A DNA stretch of 64,000 nt, taken from Methylobacterium sp. Leaf465. GTDB taxonomy: Bacteria > Pseudomonadota > Alphaproteobacteria > Rhizobiales > Beijerinckiaceae. Below the pieces are notes generated by a model. It searched no databases. It saw only the letters and a program-made list of their open reading frames with translations, and was not told the DNA's origin. A program made the translations under genes and the position numbers. Positions within the stretch are counted from its first letter, which is position 1. Each line of letters opens with the position of its first letter. Positions 26,415-33,225 of this stretch are shown here, piece after piece. Location of the stretch: NCBI RefSeq assembly GCF_001424705.1, contig NZ_LMRA01000006.1, positions 62,001 through 126,000 of the forward strand, given 5' to 3'.

Positions 26415-26732
26415 TCACCAGCGCTTCGTCTTGAGGTTCTGGACATGGACGTGTTCGCCCTTGGCGACGTCCTGGACGATCTTGCCGATGTCCTGGCCGT
26501 ACTTGATGGCCGTATCGCCGGCCTTCAGGTCGGTGAGCGCCACCTTGTGGCCGATCGGGATGTCGTGGCGGACATGCACCGCGAAGGTCGAATCGTCCTC
26601 GGTGATGACGCCGAACGCATCGGTGTCGGCACGCAGGCCCTCGATGACCGCGACGGCGACGTTGTCCAGCGGGCTGTGGGCGAGAAGGTGCGGCTTCGTC
26701 CGCCCCTCGCCCGATCCGGCGTGGCTGTTCAT
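26415..26732 (-). CDS. suyA: (2R)-sulfolactate sulfo-lyase small subunit, 105 aa
   Basis: Small SAF-domain subunit of the sulfo-lyase (UxaA N-terminal family). The body reads [40 protein letters not shown] and [13 protein letters not shown], the usual SAF pattern with the conserved 'HDIP.GHKVA' and 'G..IG'. The first ~20 residues are variable. It is the first gene of the sulfolactate operon and has a clear promoter with an embedded palindrome 50 bp upstream. The protein is cytoplasmic. Confidence 0.87.
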   Translation of the reverse strand: MNSHAGSGEGRTKPHLLAHSPLDNVAVAVIEGLRADTDAFGVITEDDSTFAVHVRHDIPIGHKVALTDLKAGDTAIKYGQDIGKIVQDVAKGEHVHVQNLKTKRW

Positions 26733-26778
26733 TCCGAGATCCTCCTGGGTGAAGCCGTCGGCTCTTTGCGGCGACTGA

Positions 26779-26792
26779 GTCTTATATAAGAC
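26779..26792. promoter_or_regulatory. operator copy 1, perfect palindrome GTCTTATATAAGAC
   Basis: Perfect 14-bp inverted repeat covering the -10 region of the suyA promoter. The second copy lies 148 bp away. Both stand out as AT-rich islands in very GC-rich DNA. It is the likely binding site of the GntR/UTRA regulator encoded at 20679-21407, which would block RNA polymerase directly. Confidence 0.65.
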
Positions 26793-26812
26793 ATGAGATT
26801 TTCCGGCGTCAA
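26783..26812 (-). promoter_or_regulatory. suyA promoter
   Basis: On the minus strand TTGACG (26812-26807) is followed 18 bp later by TATATA (26788-26783). The -10 lies inside the 14-bp palindrome. The suyA ATG is 50 bp downstream. Confidence 0.55.
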
Positions 26813-26928
26813 TCCGCGAGGCGAATCTGTCTCGACCGGGGATCCGGGCGGGGGGAACGAGCTCCAGCCTATCGCCTCAGCATCCGGAGCCCGCCGTCCA
26901 GGCAGGCACCGGCTTGATCCCACGGTAA

Positions 26929-26940
26929 TCTTATATAAGA
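26929..26940. promoter_or_regulatory. operator copy 2, palindrome TCTTATATAAGA
   Basis: Perfect 12-bp inverted repeat, sharing TCTTATATAAGACAT with copy 1. It lies 71 bp before the TSUP exporter gene on the plus strand, so one regulator could control both divergent units, or loop DNA between the two copies. Confidence 0.6.
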
Positions 26941-27010
26941 CATAAGTACTCACGTCGTGCGGTCCGGCCGTCACGCACCCCGACGATTTCCCGGCAGACC
27001 GAGACGCAGC

Positions 27011-27754
27011 GTGAGCGAGACCCTCCAGATCGTCCTGTGCCTGAGCTGCGCCGGCCTCATCTCCGGCCTGACGGGCTTCGCCTTCGCCCTGGTGGCCTCC
27101 GGCACCCTGCTGTCGATCCGGGCGCCCGTCGAGGCGACGGCCCTGGTGCTGACCTGCAGCATCCTCTCGCAGGCCCTGTCGGTGATGCGGCTGCGGACCC
27201 TGCCGCCGCGGGCGACGGCCCTGGCGATGATCGGCCCCGGCCTCCTCGGGGCGCCGATCGGCATCTACCTCCTGAACGATCTCAATCCCGCTCTGATCAA
27301 GGTGCTGATCGGGGTCTTCCTGATCCTCTACAGCGCCGGCGTGGCGCTGCTGCGCAGCGACTTCCGGGTGTCGTTCGGCAATGCCTGGAGCGACGGCGCC
27401 GTGGGCTTCCTCGGCGGCATCCTCGGCGGCATCGCCGGGCTGTCGGGCGCGCTTCCCACCGCCTGGAGCCTGGTGCGCGGCTGGGACCCGCGCATGCAGC
27501 GGGCGGTCTACCAGAGCTTCACCCTGGTCCTGCAGGTCTGGTCCCTGGCGATCCTGGCCGTGCTCAACCCGTTCCCGCCCGAGCTCCTGGGGGACCTCGC
27601 CCTCGGCCTCCCCATCGTCCTCGTCAGCGTGCTGGCCGGGCTGTCGCTGTTCGCGCAGATCGACCAGCGCCGGTTCCGCGCCCTCGTCCTGGCGCTGCTC
27701 GCCGCCATCGGCGTCACCACCACCGCCCTGGCGCTCCCCGGCCTGCTGTCCTGA
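27011..27754 (+). CDS. TSUP (TauE/SafE) family sulfite exporter, 247 aa
   Basis: Inner-membrane protein with about eight helices. The start, a GTG at 27011, gives [20 protein letters not shown]. The family hallmark is a repeated half: [20 protein letters not shown] and [20 protein letters not shown]. TauE/SafE proteins export sulfite or sulfoacetate in sulfonate degraders. It diverges from suyA and shares the palindrome-bearing promoter region, so it probably expels bisulfite made by SuyAB to the periplasm for SorAB. The start codon is uncertain; there is no strong ribosome-binding site. Confidence 0.82.
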   Translation: MSETLQIVLCLSCAGLISGLTGFAFALVASGTLLSIRAPVEATALVLTCSILSQALSVMRLRTLPPRATALAMIGPGLLGAPIGIYLLNDLNPALIKVLIGVFLILYSAGVALLRSDFRVSFGNAWSDGAVGFLGGILGGIAGLSGALPTAWSLVRGWDPRMQRAVYQSFTLVLQVWSLAILAVLNPFPPELLGDLALGLPIVLVSVLAGLSLFAQIDQRRFRALVLALLAAIGVTTTALALPGLLS

Positions 27755-27836
27755 GGCGCGCCCCCGACGGCGGAGATGGCGGGCCGCGAAGCGATTCGGC
27801 CTTGACGGGATGCGCCGCCAGGGCGCCCGCTCAACA

Positions 27837-27853
27837 TTGCGCGTATCACGCAA
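27837..27853. promoter_or_regulatory. dyad TTGCG-N7-CGCAA, candidate DeoR operator
   Basis: Inverted repeat of five bases per arm just upstream of the kdgT -35. Together with the dyads at 27868 and 27952 it suggests several sites for the DeoR-family protein encoded at the end of the operon. Confidence 0.45.
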
Positions 27854-27858
27854 AATTG

Positions 27859-27886
27859 TTGACCTCATGCGCGTTATGCGCAGAAT
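27859..27886 (+). promoter_or_regulatory. kdgT operon promoter
   Basis: TTGACC (27859-27864) and CAGAAT (27881-27886) with a 16-bp spacer. A TGCGC dyad fills the spacer. The kdgT ATG is 95 bp downstream, behind an A-rich leader. Confidence 0.45.
27868..27882. promoter_or_regulatory. dyad TGCGC-N5-GCGCA in the promoter spacer
   Basis: Perfect inverted repeat between the predicted -35 and -10, a classic repressor position. It shares the TGCG core with the dyads either side. Confidence 0.5.
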
Positions 27887-27951
27887 GAGCGAATCGTTGC
27901 GGTCGATCTCCGGTCGCGTGCGACGAAAAAAATCGTCAAAAGCGAAAAAAT

Positions 27952-27966
27952 TGCGCGAAACGCGCA
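27952..27966. promoter_or_regulatory. dyad TGCGCG-AAA-CGCGCA next to the kdgT ribosome-binding site
   Basis: Perfect six-base arms around AAA, ending one base before the kdgT Shine-Dalgarno CGGAGGAG. It may be a third operator or an mRNA hairpin that affects translation. Confidence 0.45.
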
Positions 27967-27980
27967 CGGAGGAGACGCGC

Positions 27981-28997
27981 ATGCAGATTCCGATCAAGCG
28001 GGCCATCGAGGCGGTGCCCGGCGGCATGATGGTGGTGCCGCTCCTGGCCGGCGCCCTGATCGCCACCTTCTTTCCCGGCACCCCGAAGCTGTTCGGCTCG
28101 TTCACGGGCGCGCTCTTCTCCGGCGCCCTGACGATCCTGGCGGTCTTCTACGTCTGCATGGGCGCCAGCATCGACTTCCACGCGACGCCGTACATCATGA
28201 AGAAGGGCGGCACCCTGCTGGTCGTGAAGGTCGGCATCGCCATCCTGCTGGGGCTGGTCTTCGGGCAGGTCCTCGGCGAGGCGCCCGTCGCGGCCGGCAT
28301 GTTCGCGGGCCTCTCCACCCTGGCGGTGGTCGCCGCCATGAACGACACCAACGGGGGCCTCTACATGGCCCTGATGGGCCAGTACGGCCGCCCCCGCGAC
28401 GTCGGGGCCTACACGGTGATGTCCCTGGAGAGCGGGCCGTTCCTCACCATGGTGACCCTCGGCGTCGCCGGGCTCTCGGCCTTTCCCTGGCAGACCCTGG
28501 TGGGCGCGATCCTGCCGCTCCTCGTCGGCATGATCATCGGCAACCTCGACCGGGAGATGCGCGCCTTTCTCAGCCGGGCGATCCCCGTGATGATCCCGTT
28601 CTTCGCCTTCGCCCTGGGGGCCGGCCTCGACCTGACCAAGGTCTGGCAGGCCGGCCTGCTCGGCCTCGCCATGGGCGTCGCCGTGGTGGTGGTCACCGGC
28701 ATCCCGCTGTTCTTCGCCGACCGGCTCACGGGGGGGACCGGCGTCGCCGGGATCGCGGCGGCCTCGACGGCGGGCAACGCCGCCGCCGTGCCGGCGATCG
28801 TCGCCTCGGCCAACCCGGCCTATGCCGAAGCCGCCGGACCGGCGACGATCCTGGTGGCGGCCTGCGTCGTCGTGACGGCGATCCTGGTGCCGATCGCCAC
28901 CGCCTGGGCGTCCCGGCGCTTCGGCGGCGGCGAGGCCGAGGCCGAGACCGGGAGCCCGGAGGTCGCGCCCCCCGCGCAGCCCGTCGCCGGCCGCTGA
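27981..28997 (+). CDS. KdgT-family sugar acid permease, 338 aa
   Basis: Inner-membrane proton symporter of the 2-keto-3-deoxygluconate permease family with about ten helices. Typical segments are [78 protein letters not shown] and [19 protein letters not shown]. The ATG at 27981 follows GGAGGAG. In this family the substrate follows the operon; here the DUF1537 kinase and PdxA2 genes (one-base gap, then overlap) point to D-threonate or another four-carbon acid sugar instead of ketodeoxygluconate. Confidence 0.88.
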   Translation: MQIPIKRAIEAVPGGMMVVPLLAGALIATFFPGTPKLFGSFTGALFSGALTILAVFYVCMGASIDFHATPYIMKKGGTLLVVKVGIAILLGLVFGQVLGEAPVAAGMFAGLSTLAVVAAMNDTNGGLYMALMGQYGRPRDVGAYTVMSLESGPFLTMVTLGVAGLSAFPWQTLVGAILPLLVGMIIGNLDREMRAFLSRAIPVMIPFFAFALGAGLDLTKVWQAGLLGLAMGVAVVVVTGIPLFFADRLTGGTGVAGIAAASTAGNAAAVPAIVASANPAYAEAAGPATILVAACVVVTAILVPIATAWASRRFGGGEAEAETGSPEVAPPAQPVAGR

Positions 28998-28998
28998 C

Positions 28999-30300
28999 AT
29001 GACCGCCGCCGATTCGGCCCGCCGCTGGCTCATCCTCGCCGACGACCTGACGGGGGCGGCCGACTGCGCCATCGCCTTCGGGCGGCGCGGCCTCGACGCG
29101 GCGGTGACCTGGGGGGAGGCCGCGGGCATCGCCGACCGGGACCTCGCGGTGCTGGCCTACGACGCCGACAGCCGCGGCCTGTCCGGGGACGCGGCGGCGG
29201 CGCGGCACGCCGCTCTGCTGGCGCGCTGGTTCGCGCCGGACCGGGTCCTGTTCAAGAAGATCGATTCGACCCTCCGGGGCCAGCCCGCCGCCGAGACCGC
29301 CGCCACCCTGGCGGTCCTGGCGGCCCGGACCGGGTCCGCCTTCGGGATCTGCGCCCCGGCCTTCCCGGCCACCGGCCGGACCACCCTGGAGGGCCGGGTC
29401 CGGGTCGACGGCCGCCCCCTGGAGGCGGCGGAGGTCTGGCGGCGCGACCACACCTACGCGAGCGCCGACCTCCGGGCCATCCTCGCCGGCGCGGGGATCC
29501 GCAGCGAGACGGTGTCGCTCGCTACCGTGCGCGGGACCGGCCGCGGCGGCGACTTGGTCGCCGACTTGGTCGCCGACTTGGCCGCGGAGCTGGCCCGAAT
29601 CGCCGCGACGGGGCCGGCCGTCGCGGTCTGCGATGCCGAGACCGAGGCCGACCTCGACCGGATCGCGGCGGCGGGCCTGTCCCTGGCGCCGGCCCCGTTC
29701 TTCATCGGCAGCGCGGGCCTCGCCCATGCGCTCGCCGCCCTCCCGGCGGCACCGGCGATGCAGCCCCCGTCCCACGCGCCGAGCCGCTTCGGCAGCCTGA
29801 TCGTGGTCGGCTCGCTGGCCGCCGCCAGCCGCGCGGCCGCCCGCCGGCTTGCCGGACGGGACGGCGTCACCCACCTGCCCGTGGACCCGGGGACGCTGCT
29901 CGTCGACGGCCCGGCCCGGGCCGCCTTCGCCGGCCGCGTCGCCGCCATCCTCGAGGCCGGGGGCGACGCCCTGGTGGAGATCACCACCGCGGGCGAGCCC
30001 GACATGGCCCTCGGACCGCGCCTGGCCCGGGGCCTCGCCGAAGCCCTCGACCCGGTGGCCTGCCGGATCGGTGCCGTGGCGGCCACCGGCGGCGAGACCG
30101 CCGCGGCGCTGCTGGCGCGCTTCGGCGTCGACGGCATCCGCCTCGTCGACGAGATCGAGCCGGGGGTCTCCCTCGGCCTGACCCTGGGGCGCCTCGCCGT
30201 GCCGGTCGCCACCAAGGCCGGCGCCTTCGGCGACGCCGACTCCCTCATCCGCATTCGCGAGCGCCTGCGCGCCGCCCGACTCGAAGGACGCTTCTCATGA
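28999..30300 (+). CDS. dtnK: four-carbon acid sugar kinase (DUF1537), probable D-threonate kinase, 433 aa
   Basis: ATP-dependent kinase of the family formerly DUF1537, which phosphorylates D-threonate or D-erythronate at C4. The N-terminal substrate domain has WLILADDLTGAADCAIAFGR, RVLFKKIDSTLRGQPAAET and ICAPAFPATGRTTLEG. The C-terminal nucleotide domain has SLIVVGSLAAASRAAARR and GAVAATGGETAAALLARFGV. Residues ~185-196 contain DLVADLVADLAA, coded by three 12-bp tandem units. It starts one base after kdgT and overlaps pdxA2 by four bases. Pairing with pdxA2, and the absence of otnC, otnI or denD, favour D-threonate over D-erythronate. Confidence 0.85.
   Translation: MTAADSARRWLILADDLTGAADCAIAFGRRGLDAAVTWGEAAGIADRDLAVLAYDADSRGLSGDAAAARHAALLARWFAPDRVLFKKIDSTLRGQPAAETAATLAVLAARTGSAFGICAPAFPATGRTTLEGRVRVDGRPLEAAEVWRRDHTYASADLRAILAGAGIRSETVSLATVRGTGRGGDLVADLVADLAAELARIAATGPAVAVCDAETEADLDRIAAAGLSLAPAPFFIGSAGLAHALAALPAAPAMQPPSHAPSRFGSLIVVGSLAAASRAAARRLAGRDGVTHLPVDPGTLLVDGPARAAFAGRVAAILEAGGDALVEITTAGEPDMALGPRLARGLAEALDPVACRIGAVAATGGETAAALLARFGVDGIRLVDEIEPGVSLGLTLGRLAVPVATKAGAFGDADSLIRIRERLRAARLEGRFS
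29551..29586 (+). repeat. three in-frame 12-bp tandem units inside dtnK
   Basis: GACTTGGTCGCC (29551-29562), the same again (29563-29574) and GACTTGGCCGCG (29575-29586). They encode DLVA-DLVA-DLAA and use the otherwise rare TTG leucine codon each time, which suggests slipped-strand expansion of one unit. Confidence 0.85.
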
Positions 30301-31298
30301 CCCGCCCCACGCTCGCGATCACCATGGGCGACCCCGCCGGCATCGGGCCGGAGATCATCATGAAGGCGCTGGGGCATGCCGACGTCCAGGCGACGTGCCG
30401 GCCCCTGGTCATCGGCGACGCCGAGCGCCTGCGGCAGGCCGGCCGGATCGTCGGCTCCGGCCTGACGGTCGATGCCCTGTCGGCGGCCGGGGAGGCGGAT
30501 TTCGACGGCGGCGCTGTGCAGTGCCTCGACCTCAAGGTCGTGCCCGCCGACCTGCCGTTCGGGCAGGTCTCGCCGGTCGCCGGCGAGGCGGCCTACCGCT
30601 ACATCGAGAAGGCCGTGGCGGTGGTCCAGGCCGGGCAGGCCCAGGGCATCTGCACGGCGCCCCTGTCCAAGGAGGCGCTCCACGCCGCCGGCCACAGGTT
30701 CCCCGGCCACACCGAGCTCCTCGCCCACCTCACCGGCACGCCGGAGGTCTCGATGATGCTGGTCTCACCCAAGCTGCGGGTGATCCACGTCACCACCCAT
30801 ATCGGCCTCATCGACGCCATCGCGAAGATCGAGCCCGGCCTCGTCGAGCGCGTCATCGCCCGCGGCCACGCCGTCCTGGTGAAGGCGGGCCTCGCCGATC
30901 CGAAGATCGGCGTCTGCGCCATCAATCCCCATGCGGGCGAGAACGGCCTGTTCGGGCGGGGCGAGGAGGCGGAGAAGATCGCCCCGGCCATCGCGGCCTG
31001 CCGGGCGAAGGGCTGGGACGTGCGCGGACCGCTGCCCGCCGACACGCTGTTCTTCCTCGCCGGGCGCGGCGACTACGACATGGTGGTGGCCATGTACCAC
31101 GATCAGGGCCACGGCCCGATCAAGGTCCTGGGACTCGAGGCGGGGGTGAACATCACCGTGGGCCTGCCGGTGATCCGCACCTCCGTGGACCACGGCACGG
31201 CCTTCGACATCGCCGGCACGGGGATCGCGGACGAGCGCAGCCTGATCGAGGCCCTGCGCCAGGCCGTCGACCTCGCGCCGAAATCGATCGCCGCCTGA
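30297..31298 (+). CDS. pdxA2: 4-phospho-D-threonate 3-dehydrogenase (PdxA2), 333 aa
   Basis: NAD-dependent, metal-requiring dehydrogenase-decarboxylase that turns 4-phospho-D-threonate into dihydroxyacetone phosphate and CO2. Family motifs are ITMGDPAGIGPEIIMKAL, APLSKEALHAAGHRFPGHTE, VTTHIGLIDAIAKIEPG, INPHAGENGLFGRGEE, MYHDQGHGPIKVLGLEAGVN and SVDHGTAFDIAGTG with metal-binding His residues. It closely resembles PdxA of vitamin B6 synthesis. Position after a DUF1537 kinase, with a four-base overlap, marks it as the catabolic PdxA2 paralogue. Confidence 0.85.
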   Translation: MTRPTLAITMGDPAGIGPEIIMKALGHADVQATCRPLVIGDAERLRQAGRIVGSGLTVDALSAAGEADFDGGAVQCLDLKVVPADLPFGQVSPVAGEAAYRYIEKAVAVVQAGQAQGICTAPLSKEALHAAGHRFPGHTELLAHLTGTPEVSMMLVSPKLRVIHVTTHIGLIDAIAKIEPGLVERVIARGHAVLVKAGLADPKIGVCAINPHAGENGLFGRGEEAEKIAPAIAACRAKGWDVRGPLPADTLFFLAGRGDYDMVVAMYHDQGHGPIKVLGLEAGVNITVGLPVIRTSVDHGTAFDIAGTGIADERSLIEALRQAVDLAPKSIAA

Positions 31299-31405
31299 GA
31301 CCGCGTGGGTCCTGTCGCGTCGCCGCCGATCCGGGCGAAACGCCCTGGCCAGCGGCCGCGACCTCGGCCATGACGAGGGATCGAAGCCGGGAGAGCCACG
31401 AACCC

Positions 31406-32179
31406 ATGTCGATGCGCAGCCAGGAGCGTCGGGCGTTGCTGCTGGAGGCGCTGAGCGTCGGCGAGATCGACGTCGACGACGTGGCGGCCCGCCTGAAGGT
31501 CTCCGCCTCCACGGTCCGCCGCGACCTCCAGCACCTCTCCGCCACCCGGGCCGTGCGCCGGACCTATGGCGGGGCGATCCTGACGCGCCACCCGCCCGAG
31601 ACCACCCTGACCGAGCGGCTCGCCGTGAACGGCGCGGAGAAGCGGGCGATCGCCCGCGCCGCCCTCGACCTCGTGGCGGACGGGGACACGCTGATCCTCG
31701 ACGCCGGCTCGACGGTGGCGGCCTTCGGCCAGCTCCTGGCCAAGCGGCGGCTGCGGATCATCACCAACAACCTCGCGCTGCTGCCCTTCCTGGCCGAGGC
31801 GCCGGACCTCGACCTCGTCGTCCTCGGGGGGGCGCTCCGGGCCACCAGCATGAGCACCGTCGGCCCCCTCGCCATCGAGGCCCTGCGCCTGATGACGGCG
31901 GACCGGGCGATCGTCAGCGCCGACGGCGTCGTGGCCGGGCGCGGCCTGTGCGAGGCGAGCCTCGACCAGGTCGCCCTCAAGTCCCTCATGATGCGCCAGG
32001 CGCGCGAGGTGATCGTGCTGGCCAATGCGGGCAAGCTCGGCCGGGCCGAGCAGACCGCCTGGGCGCCGCTTCCGCGCGACTGGACCCTGGTGACGGATTC
32101 GCCGGAGCCGCGCGAGGAGCTGCGGCGCCTGGCCGAGGCCGGCGCCCGGATCCACGTGGCGCCCGACCGGGACGGCTGA
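31406..32179 (+). CDS. DeoR/GlpR family regulator, 257 aa
   Basis: Sugar-phosphate-responsive repressor. Residues ~5-60 are the DeoR helix-turn-helix (ERRALLLEALSVGEIDVDDV, then VSASTVRRDLQHLSATRAVR and TYGGAIL). Residues ~75-235 form the DeoRC sensor domain (KRAIARAALDLVADGDTLIL, DAGSTVAAFGQLLAKRRL, IITNNLALLPFLAEAPDLDL, ADRAIVSADGVVAGRGLCEA). GGGAGAG lies ten bases upstream of the ATG at 31406. It ends the kdgT-dtnK-pdxA2 operon and probably senses a phosphorylated intermediate. The TGCG dyads at 27837-27966 are its likely sites. Confidence 0.88.
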   Translation: MSMRSQERRALLLEALSVGEIDVDDVAARLKVSASTVRRDLQHLSATRAVRRTYGGAILTRHPPETTLTERLAVNGAEKRAIARAALDLVADGDTLILDAGSTVAAFGQLLAKRRLRIITNNLALLPFLAEAPDLDLVVLGGALRATSMSTVGPLAIEALRLMTADRAIVSADGVVAGRGLCEASLDQVALKSLMMRQAREVIVLANAGKLGRAEQTAWAPLPRDWTLVTDSPEPREELRRLAEAGARIHVAPDRDG

Positions 32180-32214
32180 TCCGGGCTCCGCTCGATCGAA
32201 GCGGTGCCCGGATC
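32178..32214 (+). terminator. strong hairpin after the acid-sugar operon
   Basis: GATCCGGGC pairs with GCCCGGATC, then CCGCT with AGCGG after one T-T mismatch, around the loop CGATCGA. The stem starts at the DeoR-gene stop codon. There is no U-tract. Confidence 0.6.
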
Positions 32215-32357
32215 GGCAAGCCGGCGCGGCGCGTGCGCGAAGCCCACATCCGCCATCCCGAAGGGATCCGCCGGATTGGGTAGTAGGCGCGCGCCGGCTA
32301 CCGCCGCGCCGTCCGTCCGGGCTAGGATCGGTCGATCCTGAGCCGGGGGCCGGACGC

Positions 32358-32840
32358 GTGACGCGACGCCTGATGAAGTTCCTCCACACGATGGGGTCGA
32401 CCGGCCTTCTGGGCGCGATGGCGGCCCTCGTCGTCATGCTCGGCGCGGCGCCGCCGCCGAGCGCCCTCGACGGCTACGCCGCGGCACGGGCCGCCATGGG
32501 GGCGGTCGCCACCTGGATCGTCCTGCCGAGCCTGGCGCTGACCCTGGTCTCCGGGCTGCTGGCCATGACCCTGAACCGCGGCTTCCTCAACGCGGGCTGG
32601 GCCTGGCTGAAGCTCGCCACCGGGGTGCTGATGTTCGAGGGCGTGCTCGTCTACGTGCAGGGGCCGATGCGCCAGGAGGCGGAGCAGAGCGCCCTGGCGC
32701 TGGCGGGACGGGTCGATCCCGCCACCCTGGCGGCCAGCCTCGGGCCGGAGCGCGGGACGCTCTGGGTGTTGCTGGCGGTGGCCACGGCGAACGTCGTCCT
32801 GGGCATCTGGCGGCCGCGGCTCCTGCGCCTGCCCCGCTAG
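32358..32840 (+). CDS. DUF2269-like integral membrane protein, 160 aa
   Basis: Four membrane segments are visible: LMKFLHTMGSTGLLGAMAAL, AVATWIVLPSLALTLVSGLL, LNAGWAWLKLATGVLMFEGV and WVLLAVATANVVLGIW. The start MKFLHTMGSTGLLGA resembles DUF2269 proteins. The GTG at 32358 has GGGGG eight bases upstream; an ATG at 32373 is an alternative. Function is unknown. It sits alone between the acid-sugar operon and oxlT. Confidence 0.65.
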   Translation: MTRRLMKFLHTMGSTGLLGAMAALVVMLGAAPPPSALDGYAAARAAMGAVATWIVLPSLALTLVSGLLAMTLNRGFLNAGWAWLKLATGVLMFEGVLVYVQGPMRQEAEQSALALAGRVDPATLAASLGPERGTLWVLLAVATANVVLGIWRPRLLRLPR

Positions 32841-33225
32841 GGATCCGCGGCCGGACCGCGCGGCCTCCAGCCTCTTTCGAAGGCTTTCCCGGGAAAAGCC
32901 GCCGTCACGACAGGCACAGGACAGCATTGTGCCCCGCCGCCAGCGATGATCCGCCGGCCAGCCGCGTCCTAATCAGGAACGGATTCCGCACAACCTCGGT
33001 CAGAGGCGATAAACGCGCCCAGCGGCCCGTTTAATCCCGAAAAATCCCGCCCCGTCGTAGCATTATTCTGCTTGCACCGATCCGTGGCATACCAAATAAT
33101 GCAGGTGTGCTGCCCGACAAATGAACCATAGGATTCGCCTCAGGCGTGCGGGCCGCAATCGAGCATTCCAATCGGGATCTTCAACACAACGCATCCCGTC
33201 CCAAGCAGAACGAGGAAACGAGCTC
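32841..33225. other. long leader/promoter region of oxlT
   Basis: No gene is seen in these 385 bp. The second half is less GC-rich and holds the oxlT promoter (33072-33100) with the TGGCATACCA motif, plus about 125 bases of untranslated leader. Confidence 0.5.
33072..33100 (+). promoter_or_regulatory. oxlT promoter with embedded GTGGCATACCAAAT motif
   Basis: TTGCAC (33072-33077), 17-bp spacer, AATAAT (33095-33100). GTGGCATACCAAAT (33084-33097) overlaps the spacer and -10. The identical 14 bases recur at 35026-35039 before the 55-residue gene. TGGCATACCA has a TGG/CCA dyad like many GntR (FadR-branch) sites. Confidence 0.5.
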
